Shown: positions 52,225 to 62,513, numbered from the stretch's first letter. The stretch is 64,000 bases of DNA from JABDCI01 sp964475835 (GCA_964475835.1 CAYYYL010000004.1:1-64000); one strand, 5' to 3'. The notes: generated by a model from the letters alone, not told the origin. A program made the numbers and translations.

Positions 52225-55158
52225 TTACTTCCCGGTGTTTTCCACAGAAAAGGTCGCAGCCGCAGGGGTGAAACCCGCCCATTTCTGTGCAAGAAACCGT
52301 CCGGTATGGGACTCCCCGCATTCTGCCACCTTCTCGGGCGGTCCGGCAACCACAACCCGTCCCCCGCCCTCCCCACCCTCAGGTCCAAGATCCACCACCC
52401 AGTCTGCACTTTGAATGACATCCAGATTGTGTTCGATCACCAGGACGGTATTGCCTGCGGAACGAAGTCTGAGGAGAACCTCCAGCAATTTTTCGATGTC
52501 CGCGAAGTGCAATCCGGTGGTCGGTTCGTCCAGAATATAAAGGGTGCGCCCGGTCGATTTTCGTCCCAGCTCGGCGGCAAGTTTCACGCGCTGGGCCTCA
52601 CCCCCGGAAAGGGTGGTCGCCTGCTGGCCCAATTTGATGTAACCCAAACCCACTTCGGCCAGAGTGGTCAGAGTGTCCTTCACACCGGGAATCCCATGAA
52701 AAAACGACACTCCCTCATCCACCGTCATATTGAGCACATCCGCAATATTGCGCCCCTTGTAGGTGATCTCGAGCGTTTCACGATTGTAGCGCTGGCCCTG
52801 GCAGGCTTCACACACCACATAGACATCCGGAAGGAAGTGCATCTCGATTTTCAACACGCCGTCACCCTCGCATTTTTCACACCGTCCACCCTTCACATTG
52901 AAACTATACCGACCGGGTCCATAGCCCCGAATCTTGGATGCCGGGAGGGACGAAAACAGATCCCGGATGACCCCGAAAACCCCCGTGTAGGTGAGCGGAT
53001 TGGAACGCGGGGTGCGCCCAATGGGGGATTGATCGATGACGATCACCTTGTCCAGATGATCGGATCCGGTGATGCGATCGTGTTTCCCGGGCTTTTCAGT
53101 CGATCCATGAAATTTCCGCTGCAGGGCACGGCGCAGGACGTCGTCGACGAGGGTGCTCTTTCCCGATCCACTGACCCCGGTCACGCAAGTAAAGAGTCCG
53201 ATGGGAAATTCCGCACGCACCCCCTTCAAATTATTCTCCGAAGCACCCCACACCGCCAGCCAGCCATCGCCCGGCGCCACACGACGGCGCGGTGGTTTCA
53301 CCTGAAATTCATGCGTCAGATATCGCCCTGTGAGCGATTTCTCCGAAGACCTCACCTCATCAAGACTGCCCTGTGCTACCAGTTCCCCCCCGTGCAACCC
53401 TGCCCCAGGCCCAAGGTCGATGATGTGATCCGCATGCCGGATCATGTCTTCGTCGTGCTCCACCACAATCACCGTATTCCCCAAATCCCGGAGTTGGAGA
53501 AGCGTCCCAATCAGCCGTTGATTGTCACGTTGATGCAACCCAATACTGGGTTCATCCAGCACATAGATCACCCCGGACAACTTGGACCCGATCTGAGTCG
53601 CCAGTTTGATGCGTTGGGCCTCGCCACCCGAAAGCGTGCCACTCTCCCGATCCAGGGTGAGATAGCCCAGTCCCACCTCCCGCAAAAACCCAAGTCGCGA
53701 CCTGATTTCCACCAACGCCTGCCGGGCGATCTGCTGCTGCTGCCCGGTGAGGGATATCTTTCCGATAAAATCCAATGCCGCATCAACGGAGAGCCGGGTG
53801 ATGGCGATGATCGATTCCCCACCCAGCGTCACCGCAAGACTCTCCTTCCTCAGACGCGCCCCCCGGCACTCGGTGCAGTGCTGGAATGTCTGATAGTTGC
53901 GAAGTCGCTTGCGCGTGAATTCGCTGTCTGTCTCCGCATAGAGACGCTGCAGCTGGGGAATCACTCCTTCAAACGGTTTGATTGACGTCTGCTGCTTGCC
54001 TTCCCGAATAAAACGGAAGGTCACCTCCTGACTCCCCGTGCCATCCAGAATCGCCGCTCTTTTCTCCGAAGGAAGATCCTTCCATGGCGTGTCAGGATCA
54101 ATTTTTAAATGAGCGGCGATGTTCCGCAGCAACATCTTGTAATGTGCAATCAGTCGCCGTCCCCCGCGTTTCCAGGGAACAATGACCCCCTGATTGATGC
54201 TCTTCTCCGGATCCGACACGATCAGCTCCGCATCGAACACCAGCTCCTGCCCGATGCCATGACAACGGGGACACGCCCCATAGGGACTATTGAACGAAAA
54301 ATGGCGCGGCGTAAGCTCACCAAGACTGATTCCGCATTCCACACACGCGTTCATCGTGCTGAAAAGCGTTTCTTTCCATGGCACTTCCTCGGATGCGGCT
54401 GCAGTCTTCCCGGGAGCAGGCCGTGTGAGTGCCAGCAGCGTCCCCTGCCCCCATTTGAGGGCCGTCTCCACCGAATCCGCAATCCGGGTTCGAAATTTCC
54501 CGTCAACCGGAAGCCGGTCCACGACCGCTTCAATGTGATGCACCCGGCTTTTGTCCAACCGGGGCAGGGACACCGCCTTGTCGGCTGCGGCTTCAATTTC
54601 GACAAATTCACCATCCAAACGCATGCGAACAAAACCCTGATTTCGAACCTTCTCCAGAACATCGCGGAACTCCCCCTTCTTGCCCCGCACCAGGGGAGAA
54701 AGAACCATCAAATGAGTGCCCTGGGGCATCTCGAGGATGCGGTCGACGATATCCTGCACGCTCTGACTGCGAATCGGTTTGCCGCAGGAGGGACAGTGAG
54801 GGGTGCCCACATGGGCGTAGAGCAATCTCAGAAAATCAAATATCTCCGTCGTCGTGGCGATTGTGGAACGGGGATTAAAGGAAGAGGATCGTTGCTCGAT
54901 CGCAATGGCAGGGGAAAGGCCATCGATGAAATCGACATCCGGCTTCTGCATCTGATCGAGGAACTGTCGGGCATACGCAGACAGGCTCTCCACATATTTT
55001 CGCTGCCCCTCGGCATAAATCGTATCAAACGCGAGAGACGACTTTCCACTTCCGCTGAGCCCCGTGATGACCACCAGCCTGTCCCGCGGAATCGTCAGGG
55101 ACACATTTTTGAGATTGTGCTGGCGGGCTCCGCCTATGGTGATGACGCCTTCGGGCAT
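52225..55158 (-). CDS. uvrA: Excinuclease ABC subunit A
   Basis: UvrA, the damage-recognition ATPase of nucleotide excision repair; 977 residues, slightly longer than the usual 940-950. Two ABC modules are seen: Walker A GLSGSGKSS (33-41) and GVSGSGKSTLVDD in the second half, with signatures LSGGEAQRIKLA and LSGGEAQRVKLA. Zinc-binding cysteines occur in CVECG with CPRCHGIG, and in CEKCEGDG with CEACQGQ. The last 25 residues (AGFTPAAATFSVENTGK) form a nonconserved tail. ATG at 55158. Confidence 0.97.
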   Translation of the reverse strand: MPEGVITIGGARQHNLKNVSLTIPRDRLVVITGLSGSGKSSLAFDTIYAEGQRKYVESLSAYARQFLDQMQKPDVDFIDGLSPAIAIEQRSSSFNPRSTIATTTEIFDFLRLLYAHVGTPHCPSCGKPIRSQSVQDIVDRILEMPQGTHLMVLSPLVRGKKGEFRDVLEKVRNQGFVRMRLDGEFVEIEAAADKAVSLPRLDKSRVHHIEAVVDRLPVDGKFRTRIADSVETALKWGQGTLLALTRPAPGKTAAASEEVPWKETLFSTMNACVECGISLGELTPRHFSFNSPYGACPRCHGIGQELVFDAELIVSDPEKSINQGVIVPWKRGGRRLIAHYKMLLRNIAAHLKIDPDTPWKDLPSEKRAAILDGTGSQEVTFRFIREGKQQTSIKPFEGVIPQLQRLYAETDSEFTRKRLRNYQTFQHCTECRGARLRKESLAVTLGGESIIAITRLSVDAALDFIGKISLTGQQQQIARQALVEIRSRLGFLREVGLGYLTLDRESGTLSGGEAQRIKLATQIGSKLSGVIYVLDEPSIGLHQRDNQRLIGTLLQLRDLGNTVIVVEHDEDMIRHADHIIDLGPGAGLHGGELVAQGSLDEVRSSEKSLTGRYLTHEFQVKPPRRRVAPGDGWLAVWGASENNLKGVRAEFPIGLFTCVTGVSGSGKSTLVDDVLRRALQRKFHGSTEKPGKHDRITGSDHLDKVIVIDQSPIGRTPRSNPLTYTGVFGVIRDLFSSLPASKIRGYGPGRYSFNVKGGRCEKCEGDGVLKIEMHFLPDVYVVCEACQGQRYNRETLEITYKGRNIADVLNMTVDEGVSFFHGIPGVKDTLTTLAEVGLGYIKLGQQATTLSGGEAQRVKLAAELGRKSTGRTLYILDEPTTGLHFADIEKLLEVLLRLRSAGNTVLVIEHNLDVIQSADWVVDLGPEGGEGGGRVVVAGPPEKVAECGESHTGRFLAQKWAGFTPAAATFSVENTGK

Positions 55159-55389
55159 ATCGAAAATCCAGGATCGGGTGAAACCCCTATCCTACGGTCT
55201 TGCAAAAAAATATCAAGGGAACCGCGCGATTGCAGTTGAGGCGGGGACATTCCTATGGGTGTCCCCCACCGGATGGCCTTCGTATTCCTTCTTTATAGGA
55301 CCACCCAAGGGGTGGCCATAGCCCTTCTGGAACTTGCCGCGGCAAGTGAAATCGAAAGCATCCCCAAAAAAAGGAAGGGAGGTTGCGGA
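55159..55389. other. Intergenic region with three successive hairpins
   Basis: Between the radical SAM gene end and uvrA start there are three palindromes: GGGGACA (55243-55249) / TGTCCCC (55260-55266); an imperfect stem around GGACCACCC-AA-GGGGTGGCC (about 55294-55320); and CTTGCC (55333-55338) / GGCAAG (55341-55346). The last may terminate the radical SAM transcript, though no U-run follows. The uvrA promoter should lie in the left part. No gene is seen. Confidence 0.5.
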
Positions 55390-57267
55390 TCAGCCCGCCG
55401 GATTGACAATCAAATGAAAGGTCGATGAATCAATATGAATCATTTCCTTTAAATTGTCGTGCACCGCAATCCGGATCCGATCCCCATGCCTGGATAACCG
55501 CTCCAGGAGCCGATGCAGATGCCGGACCTGCTCCTCGTGAATCTCATCGATATGAAGGGTCACCGAGGAACTGGTATGCTCCAGAACCTGTCGCAGATGA
55601 TGAGCTGCCCGTGGGTAGAATTTTCGATCCAGCAATCCCTTCATCCGGATCGATAAATTCGCGGCGGCATTTTTTGCCTGACTGAGCGATACTTCCAGCG
55701 TCTCCCGCTGGAGGTATCGCTGAAAGGCGGCCTCGATCGATTTCAGATAACCGTGAAGGATCTGGTTGGACCTCTCAAATTTGTCGATGAAGTGCCGGCG
55801 CACATAATCCCGCATCGACAATCCCACCACCCAATCCTGAATGGCGAGGGGAATGAGTTTCGGGGAAATAAAAAGCATGGAACGGGCGAAATGGTAAAAC
55901 GCCCCCAACCCACCGGGCCGCAGGCCCCGGTAAAAAAGCTTCCACAAAATATCCAGACGCTCCCGCCATGTGTATTCAGACGAGGCGGAGGGAGTTTTTA
56001 AATAACGGAGCTTGTTTGTGATTCGATCCGCAATATTGCGATAGGTCAGCAGTCGTTGATAAAGCACCCTGTAGCCCCCCACCATCTCCTCATAGGTCAT
56101 CTGTTTGGGAATGATATTGGTGGCAAGCTTCGTGTTGTCGGAATTTCCCGCCTGCAAATTGAGACGTTCCTCCTTTTGGAGCCGGATGTAGAGGGGTGTT
56201 TTTGGAAGAGCTGTCAACAGTCCGACCATGGCGGCCTGAATGCCCGAGTCCGTGACAAACTGGAACTGCTTTTCAAAAGTCTTCATGGTGTCGTTGTCGA
56301 AACCGATGATGAATCCGGCCGTGACCTCAATCCCGCGGGAGTAGATCGTTCGAATGGATGAGAGGATGTCCTGTCGCGTATTCTGTATCTTCCGGGTTTC
56401 CCGCAGGCTGTCCTCATCCGGAGATTCGATGCCCACAAAAACCCATTCAAAATTCGCCTCACGAAACAACTGAAGCAATTCGTCATCCCCCGCGAGATTC
56501 AGCGACGCCTCCGTTCCAAATCGAAATGGATAGTTGTGGCAGGACTGATAATTTTTGAGAAAGCGCATCAGCTCCTTGGCCAGCGGTTTGTTTCCGATCA
56601 GGTTGTCATCCACGAAAAATGCGTTCTTCACCCCAAGACTGCGAAGCAGATCCAGTTCACGGCCGATTTGATCCACCGTCTTGGTCCTGGGTTTGCGACC
56701 AAACATCACAATGATGTCGCAAAATTCGCATTGAAATGGACAGCCGCGTGAAAACTGGAGGCTCACGGCCTGGTATTTGTCGAGCTTGAGCAGATCAAAT
56801 CGCGGCGTCGGGGAATCCGTCAGATCCACCGATTCCGTTTCATGATAAAATGACTTGAAGGCACCCATCTCAAAATCCCTGCAAAACTCCCTCCAGATAT
56901 ATTCCGCCTCACCCGCAATCACCACGTCCGCAAGAGAGGTGTACAGCTCGGGACAAAGGGAGGCATAACTCCCTCCAGCCACCACAAAGTGTCCCTTTCC
57001 ACGGTAGAAGGACAAAAGTTCGGCCTGGCGAGGAAACTGAATCCCCATTCCACAGATGCCAATGATGTCCGCCTGGGGATCCATGGGAATGGATTCAATG
57101 TTTTCATCGATAATTTCTATCTCCCAATGGGCCGGACTCAAGGCAGCCAGGGTTGCGAGCCCGAGCGGCGGATTCATGGTGCGCTTGTTGGTTAAAATGT
57201 TCTCGATCGCCCACTTAAAGCTCCAGAAGCTTTCGGGAAACTTCGGATTGATGAGGAGTAGTTTCAA
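55390..57267 (-). CDS. B12-binding-domain radical SAM protein (HpnP-like, DUF4070 group)
   Basis: A 625-residue radical SAM enzyme. An N-terminal cobalamin-binding-like domain (about 1-135; MKLLLINPKFPESFWSF at the start resembles hopanoid methylase HpnP) precedes the SAM cluster motif CPFQCEFC (Cys176, Cys180, Cys183), and GTEASLNLA with GFIIGFDND lie in the barrel. A DUF4070-like region follows. The last 60 residues (SSSVTLHIDEIHEEQV to FHLIVNPAG) look like a small alpha/beta, possibly STAS-like, add-on. The start is TTG 57267. No squalene-hopene cyclase is in the window, so a C-methylation or other lipid/natural-product role is open. Confidence 0.8.
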   Translation of the reverse strand: MKLLLINPKFPESFWSFKWAIENILTNKRTMNPPLGLATLAALSPAHWEIEIIDENIESIPMDPQADIIGICGMGIQFPRQAELLSFYRGKGHFVVAGGSYASLCPELYTSLADVVIAGEAEYIWREFCRDFEMGAFKSFYHETESVDLTDSPTPRFDLLKLDKYQAVSLQFSRGCPFQCEFCDIIVMFGRKPRTKTVDQIGRELDLLRSLGVKNAFFVDDNLIGNKPLAKELMRFLKNYQSCHNYPFRFGTEASLNLAGDDELLQLFREANFEWVFVGIESPDEDSLRETRKIQNTRQDILSSIRTIYSRGIEVTAGFIIGFDNDTMKTFEKQFQFVTDSGIQAAMVGLLTALPKTPLYIRLQKEERLNLQAGNSDNTKLATNIIPKQMTYEEMVGGYRVLYQRLLTYRNIADRITNKLRYLKTPSASSEYTWRERLDILWKLFYRGLRPGGLGAFYHFARSMLFISPKLIPLAIQDWVVGLSMRDYVRRHFIDKFERSNQILHGYLKSIEAAFQRYLQRETLEVSLSQAKNAAANLSIRMKGLLDRKFYPRAAHHLRQVLEHTSSSVTLHIDEIHEEQVRHLHRLLERLSRHGDRIRIAVHDNLKEMIHIDSSTFHLIVNPAG

Positions 57268-57488
57268 TTGGCACTTTCTATGAGTCGGAATGGGGTCCTG
57301 AACGGATCAAAAATACCCATGCAAACGTGTCATGAATGATAGGGTAGTTCCCGGATTTGTAAATAGGGCCGCCCCGGATGGAATTTTCACCCCATCTCAA
57401 CCATCGAGACAACCCCGCCCCAGGAAATCTCAGAGGGAGATTGCGACTGTATTCCCCTCCCGAATCCACGTTACCATGCTCCCGAGTC

Positions 57489-58673
57489 ATGCATGAGCCA
57501 AAAGAAATCACGGAAAAGCCAAAAGAGTCCCGGAGGGACACCCAACTTCGCGAACTGGTTCTGGTTTTTCTCAAACTCGGTTTCACTTCTTTCGGAGGAC
57601 CGGCGGTTCATATTGCCATGATGGAAGATGAGGTTGTTCGCCGTCGTCGATGGCTGACCCGGGAGGACTTTCTCGACCTGGTGGGTGCCGTCAATCTGAT
57701 TCCCGGCCCCAATTCCACCGAACTGGCCATTCATTTGGGGTATCGAAGGGCGGGCTGGCCCGGTCTGATCGCGGCCGGGATCTGCTTCATTCTGCCGTCC
57801 ACATTTATCGTCACGGCACTCGCCTGGATTTATGTCACCTTTGGGCACCTCCCGGAAATGAAGGATCTGCTCCGGGGGATGAAGCCGGTGATGATTGCCA
57901 TACTCATTCAGGCCCTCTGGCGACTCGGAAAATCGGCCATGAAAACACGGATGCTGAGAGTCCTCGGACTCATCGCAGCCACACTGAATGGCATGGGACT
58001 CGATGAACTTGTCGTGCTCTTTGGCGCGGGATTCCTGTGGATCATGATCCGGGGAATATCTTTGAAGAAACTCTCCCCACCCGCATCCATTATCCCATGG
58101 ATGGCTCTTGTCCCGGGAGGCACGATGGGGACTGCAGCCATAGTCGTCCTGCCGTTCAGCCTGACGGCACTCTTCCTCTTTTTTGTGAAAGTGGGCTCCA
58201 CTCTCTTCGGAAGCGGATACGTGCTCCTGGCATTCCTTCGGGCAGATCTGGTGGACCATTGGCACTGGTTGACGGAATCCCAGCTCCTGGATGCCATCAC
58301 CGTCGGACAAATCACCCCGGGACCGGTCTTTACCACAGCCACCTTCATCGGCTATCTGCTCGCTGGCGGTTGGGGTGCAGGTATGGCAACCCTCGGCATA
58401 TTTCTTCCCGCATTCATCTTCGTGGCCCTGAGCGGAACCCTGGCGCCCCGCCTGCGCAAATCCCCTGTCACGGGGGCTTTCCTTGATGGGGTGAATGTTG
58501 CCTCCTTTGCCCTGATGGGCGTTGTAACCTGGGGACTTGGCTCCGCCGCCATCGTCGACATCAAAACTTTCGCTCTAGCTGGATGCAGCGCCCTCCTTCT
58601 GCTGCGCTTCCAGATCAATGCCATCTGGGTCTTACTCGGAGGAGCCTTGATCGGATATTTCCTCATCCATTAG
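57489..58673 (+). CDS. chrA: Chromate transporter family protein (ChrA-like)
   Basis: A 394-residue two-module CHR transporter. The first module carries FLKLGFTSFGGPAVHIAMM and NLIPGPNSTELAIHLGYRRAG. The second has KVGSTLFGSGYVLLAFLRADLV and TVGQITPGPVFTTATFIGY. About ten to twelve membrane segments are expected. Characterised members export chromate, often as protection; sulfate or other oxyanions may be natural cargo. Start at ATG 57489 after an open but unlike upstream stretch. It diverges from the radical SAM gene by about 220 bases, in which I see no clear promoter. Confidence 0.88.
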   Translation: MHEPKEITEKPKESRRDTQLRELVLVFLKLGFTSFGGPAVHIAMMEDEVVRRRRWLTREDFLDLVGAVNLIPGPNSTELAIHLGYRRAGWPGLIAAGICFILPSTFIVTALAWIYVTFGHLPEMKDLLRGMKPVMIAILIQALWRLGKSAMKTRMLRVLGLIAATLNGMGLDELVVLFGAGFLWIMIRGISLKKLSPPASIIPWMALVPGGTMGTAAIVVLPFSLTALFLFFVKVGSTLFGSGYVLLAFLRADLVDHWHWLTESQLLDAITVGQITPGPVFTTATFIGYLLAGGWGAGMATLGIFLPAFIFVALSGTLAPRLRKSPVTGAFLDGVNVASFALMGVVTWGLGSAAIVDIKTFALAGCSALLLLRFQINAIWVLLGGALIGYFLIH

Positions 58674-58744
58674 AAATCTCCCCAGTAAATTAAAGTTTGG
58701 CCCTTATCGCCCTGCAGGGTAGAACTCATTCCAAGCGATCTTCT

Positions 58745-60640
58745 ATGTGCGGCATTATCGGATATGTTTCAAAAGGGGAATGGGTACCCGAGCCGAAGTT
58801 GTTCCAGGAAAGCGTGGATGATCTCTCTCATCGCGGTCCCGACGATCGGGGAGTCTGGACGGGAATCCAGGCGGGACTCGGTTTCCGCCGCCTGTCCATC
58901 ATCGACCTGGGCACGGGAAAACAACCCATGCTCAATGAGGACGGCACGCTGGTCCTGATCTTCAACGGCGAGATCTATAATTTCATCGACTTACGCGACC
59001 ACCTCGAATCCCGCGGGCATCGATTCAAGACTCGGAGCGATGGGGAAACCATCCTGCATCTTTACGAGGACCATGGGGAAAAATGTGTGGATTCCCTCCG
59101 CGGCATGTTTGCCTTCGCGATCTACGACATCCCACGCAACACCCTCTTTCTCGCCCGTGACCGCCTCGGAAAGAAACCCCTCGTTTATACCGAAACCTCC
59201 ACGGGATTTTTTTTCTCATCCGAAATCGCTCCCCTGCTGAAGCTGGCGGATTGTTCCCGAGCGGTTAGCTTCAACGCCATCGATGCCTATCTCTCCCTCC
59301 GCTACGTCCCTGCACCCTACACCGCGTGGAACGATCTTCGCCGTCTTCCGGCGGGATCGACTCTGATGGTACGCGACGGTAAACCCGGCCTGCCTGCACG
59401 CTATTGGGACCTCGACTGGGAACGCACCCTCCCGGATGATGTCACGGACGGGGATGCCATTCATCGCATGAGGGACATCCTGGAGCAGAGCGTCCGCCTT
59501 CGCAGCATATCCGAAGTCCCCCTCGGCTCCTTCCTTAGTGGAGGAATCGATTCAAGTGTGACCACCGCCGCCATGAAGAAAGTGAACGGCAGGGTCCGCA
59601 CCTTCAGCATCGGATTTGATGATCCCAAGTTTGATGAATCCAGCCATGCGATCCGGATCTCCCGCATTCTCGAAACCGATCACTTCGAGATGCGGGTCCA
59701 GCCCGATTCACTCGATTCCATCGACGATCTGGTCACAAAGATGGGGGAGCCCTTTGCGGATCAATCGCTGATCCCCACCCATCTCTTGTCCCGGTTCACA
59801 CGCAAGCACGTAACCGTCGCCATGTCGGGCGATGGCGGGGATGAGCTTTTTGCAGGATATAAACGCTACCGACATCTCCGACGCGCCAGACTTTTGCAAA
59901 AATACGGGATATCAAAACCGTGGCGCTGGGGCAGCCGCCTTCTTTTCTCATTGGAACGCGTGGTCAATCCCTCCCGACGAACCCTCCGATGGCCCCGCTC
60001 CGCCCTAGATGTAATCGCCGGACTCAACCCCATCGAGCAATACCTCAGTCTCATGGGAGGCTGGCGCAATGAAGACTGCCTCATGCTCTGGAAGGAACCG
60101 AGTCCCAATCGGTTCGCCGCCGCCTGGCTCCACAATCATTTCAGCATGCATCGTGACCTGAACAAAGATGTGATCTGGCAGGCGGTGGATGTCGACACCT
60201 ACCTCCCGGACGACATCCTCCGAAAAGTCGATTGCGCGAGCATGGCATGCTCCCTGGAAGTTCGCTCCCCACTGCTCGACCAGGAGTTCGTCGAGCTTGC
60301 CGCCACCCTGCCCGACCGGCTTCGACAGGGAAAACACGGTAGGACCAAGATCCTTCTAAGGGAACTCTATCCAGAAGTCCTGTCACCCACCCTTTTTGAC
60401 CGGGAGAAAAAGGGCTTCAGCATGCCCATCGGCAAGTGGATGCGATCCCAATGGTTCGAGCCGATCCGTGACTCCATCGAAGGGCCCTGGAGCGATGGAA
60501 TGGATGACACCTTCGAACGCGAAGCGCTTCAACACGTCTGGAGGGAACACCTCTCCGGTCGACAGGATCACGGCCAACGTCTCTGGACCTGGTTCATGCT
60601 CTGGAAGTGGGACCAGAAATTCCGCCCAGACTGGGCATGA
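58745..60640 (+). CDS. asnB: Asparagine synthase (glutamine-hydrolysing)-like amidotransferase
   Basis: 631 residues. Cys2 right after the start (MCGIIGY) is the glutaminase nucleophile, which fixes the start at 58745. The N-terminal glutaminase domain (about 1-210) has RRLSIIDLGTGKQPM and FNGEIYNF. The synthetase domain has the PP-loop SGGIDSS (265-271) and MSGDGGDELFAGYKRY. Relatives include AsnB and amidotransferases of surface-polysaccharide/PEP-CTERM loci, so asparagine itself may not be the product. The neighbours do not decide it. Confidence 0.87.
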   Translation: MCGIIGYVSKGEWVPEPKLFQESVDDLSHRGPDDRGVWTGIQAGLGFRRLSIIDLGTGKQPMLNEDGTLVLIFNGEIYNFIDLRDHLESRGHRFKTRSDGETILHLYEDHGEKCVDSLRGMFAFAIYDIPRNTLFLARDRLGKKPLVYTETSTGFFFSSEIAPLLKLADCSRAVSFNAIDAYLSLRYVPAPYTAWNDLRRLPAGSTLMVRDGKPGLPARYWDLDWERTLPDDVTDGDAIHRMRDILEQSVRLRSISEVPLGSFLSGGIDSSVTTAAMKKVNGRVRTFSIGFDDPKFDESSHAIRISRILETDHFEMRVQPDSLDSIDDLVTKMGEPFADQSLIPTHLLSRFTRKHVTVAMSGDGGDELFAGYKRYRHLRRARLLQKYGISKPWRWGSRLLFSLERVVNPSRRTLRWPRSALDVIAGLNPIEQYLSLMGGWRNEDCLMLWKEPSPNRFAAAWLHNHFSMHRDLNKDVIWQAVDVDTYLPDDILRKVDCASMACSLEVRSPLLDQEFVELAATLPDRLRQGKHGRTKILLRELYPEVLSPTLFDREKKGFSMPIGKWMRSQWFEPIRDSIEGPWSDGMDDTFEREALQHVWREHLSGRQDHGQRLWTWFMLWKWDQKFRPDWA

Positions 60641-60644
60641 TCCC

Positions 60645-61289
60645 TCATCCGTGCTTCGAACCATTTAGGATCAGGTAGGCCACGTAGAGAAGCCATACTC
60701 CCGCGGGATATTTGACCCACTCGGCAAATTTCCGGATCCAGACAATCGCGTAGGTGCAGATGATCATGAAGATACATGAGATCAAAAGCCCACAGATCAA
60801 CACGATCCAGATATTCTGTGGTCCCGCCCGCAACGCAAATTCGGAATTAGCGATGGCATTGTCAGCCGCCATCGTAAGATCCGTGAAGGCAATCAGGAAA
60901 ATCGCCCGCATCAATGCCTTCGACACGGCGTGCTTGGCCACCTCGCCGGACTTGTCAAACCAGAGCTTGTACACCACCACTAAAAGCCAGAGTCCTGCCG
61001 GATAGCGCACCCAGTCGAACGCAGCACGGATCTGGACCACCAAAAAGGTCAAAATAATCATCGTGGCACACGAAAGCAACATCCCGAACATGAGGGCCCG
61101 ACGCTGCTGTTCACGCGGGAGATGATGGGCCATTTGCGAATTGGCCAGGGCATTGTCGAAAGCCAGACTGATGTCCGAGAACACCACAGCCATCACGGCA
61201 CTGGTTACTGAAATTTCATGGGAAGCCTCCGGCATTCCACGTCGTATAAAATTTCGAACCCAAAATAGCAAGGTCAGGTGGACTTCCAT
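60645..61289 (-). CDS. TerC-family integral membrane protein
   Basis: A 214-residue protein with about seven membrane helices and the two inverted family motifs SDISLAFDNALAN (about 38-50) and TDLTMAADNAIAN (about 136-148), with their paired Asp/Asn residues. TerC/YjbE-type proteins are linked to metal (for example manganese) handling at or after secretion. The ATG at 61289 has a strong AAGGGGGGTG site just upstream, so I prefer it to the later ATG 61235. It converges on asnB with a four-base gap and diverges from the amino-acid-binding lipoprotein gene. Confidence 0.85.
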   Translation of the reverse strand: MEVHLTLLFWVRNFIRRGMPEASHEISVTSAVMAVVFSDISLAFDNALANSQMAHHLPREQQRRALMFGMLLSCATMIILTFLVVQIRAAFDWVRYPAGLWLLVVVYKLWFDKSGEVAKHAVSKALMRAIFLIAFTDLTMAADNAIANSEFALRAGPQNIWIVLICGLLISCIFMIICTYAIVWIRKFAEWVKYPAGVWLLYVAYLILNGSKHG

Positions 61290-61359
61290 TCACCCCCCCT
61301 TTTCCACTGATCAACGGGATCGTTGCCATTCCCCATCAGGCCTGCTAGGAGATCATGCC

Positions 61360-62496
61360 ATGAAGCATCCTTTTCTTTGGCTGCCATGGGTTCTCGCGGT
61401 CCTCCTTTCAGGCTGCAAGCCTTCCGAACAGACCTCTTCCAATGAGATCATCATCGGAGAATACGGATCCCTGACGGGAAGCACGGCCACTTTTGGCCAA
61501 AGCACGCACAAGGGCGTCGAACTCGCCGTGGAGGAAATCAATACCCGAAATGGCGTCCTCGATAGAAATGTACGGGTGATTGTCGAGGATGATCAGGGGA
61601 AACCGGAACAAGCCACCAGCGCCGTGTTGAAATTGATCCAGCGCGACCGTGTCGTCGCCATTCTGGGAGAAGTCGCCAGCTCCCGAAGCATCGCGGCGGC
61701 GCCGATCTGCCAGCAGAACAAAATCCCCATGATCACCCCCGCATCGACAAATCCGAGCGTGACGGAAAAGGGGGACTACATTTTTCGAACCTGCTTCATC
61801 GACCCCTTTCAGGGAGCGGTGATGGCGAAGTTCGCCTTCTCGAATCTCAATGTGAAGCGGGCTGCGGTGCTCACCGACCGGAAGAATGACTACAGCGTGG
61901 GCCTGGCACAATTTTTCAAGGAAAAGTTCAAGGAACTCGGCGGAACCATTGTCGCAGAGGAATCGTATCAGGCGGACGACAAGGAATTCAAACCGCAGCT
62001 GACCAATCTCCGTGCCGCAAGTCCGGAGGCTGTTTTTGTCCCCGGTTACTACACGGACTGCACCCTCATCGCCCGCCAGGCCCGTGAGCTGGGAATCAAA
62101 GTCCCGCTGCTCGGCGGCGATGGTTGGGATTCGGAGGTCACTCTGAAGAATGGCGGCACGGCCATCGAAGGATGTTATTTCAGCACCCACTATCATCAGG
62201 ACGATCCCCGTCCGGAAGTGCAGGGGTTTGTGGCCAAATTCAAACAGAAGTACAACGAATCTCCGGACTCGATGGCCGTACTCGGATATGATGCCGCCAA
62301 CATTCTTTTCCAGGCGATCGAAACGGCGGGCAGCACCGATGCCGCCGCCATCCGGGATGCCCTTGCGAAGACGAGGGATTTTCCCGGGGTGACCGGAAAA
62401 ATCACGATCGACGCAAACCGAAATGCACAAAAGGGGGCGGTGGTGTTGAAAATCGAGAACGGAAAATTTAATTTCTTCCAGCTCGTCGCACCGTAG
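61360..62496 (+). CDS. livJ: Branched-chain amino-acid-type ABC transporter, substrate-binding lipoprotein
   Basis: A 378-residue periplasmic binding protein of the LivJ/LivK type. The signal ends in lipobox LLSGC (Cys19), so it is membrane-anchored. EIIIGEYGSLTGSTATFGQ, ELAVEEINTRNG and ILGEVASSRSIAAAP match ligand-site strands, and GYDAANILFQAIETAG closes the C-terminal lobe. ATG 61360 has AGGAG nine bases upstream. The frame opens earlier but without a signal peptide. livH follows after 17 bases. The ligand may be a branched-chain or other amino acid, amide or urea. Confidence 0.88.
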   Translation: MKHPFLWLPWVLAVLLSGCKPSEQTSSNEIIIGEYGSLTGSTATFGQSTHKGVELAVEEINTRNGVLDRNVRVIVEDDQGKPEQATSAVLKLIQRDRVVAILGEVASSRSIAAAPICQQNKIPMITPASTNPSVTEKGDYIFRTCFIDPFQGAVMAKFAFSNLNVKRAAVLTDRKNDYSVGLAQFFKEKFKELGGTIVAEESYQADDKEFKPQLTNLRAASPEAVFVPGYYTDCTLIARQARELGIKVPLLGGDGWDSEVTLKNGGTAIEGCYFSTHYHQDDPRPEVQGFVAKFKQKYNESPDSMAVLGYDAANILFQAIETAGSTDAAAIRDALAKTRDFPGVTGKITIDANRNAQKGAVVLKIENGKFNFFQLVAP

Positions 62497-62513
62497 GAAG
62501 TCCGGTTTTACCC

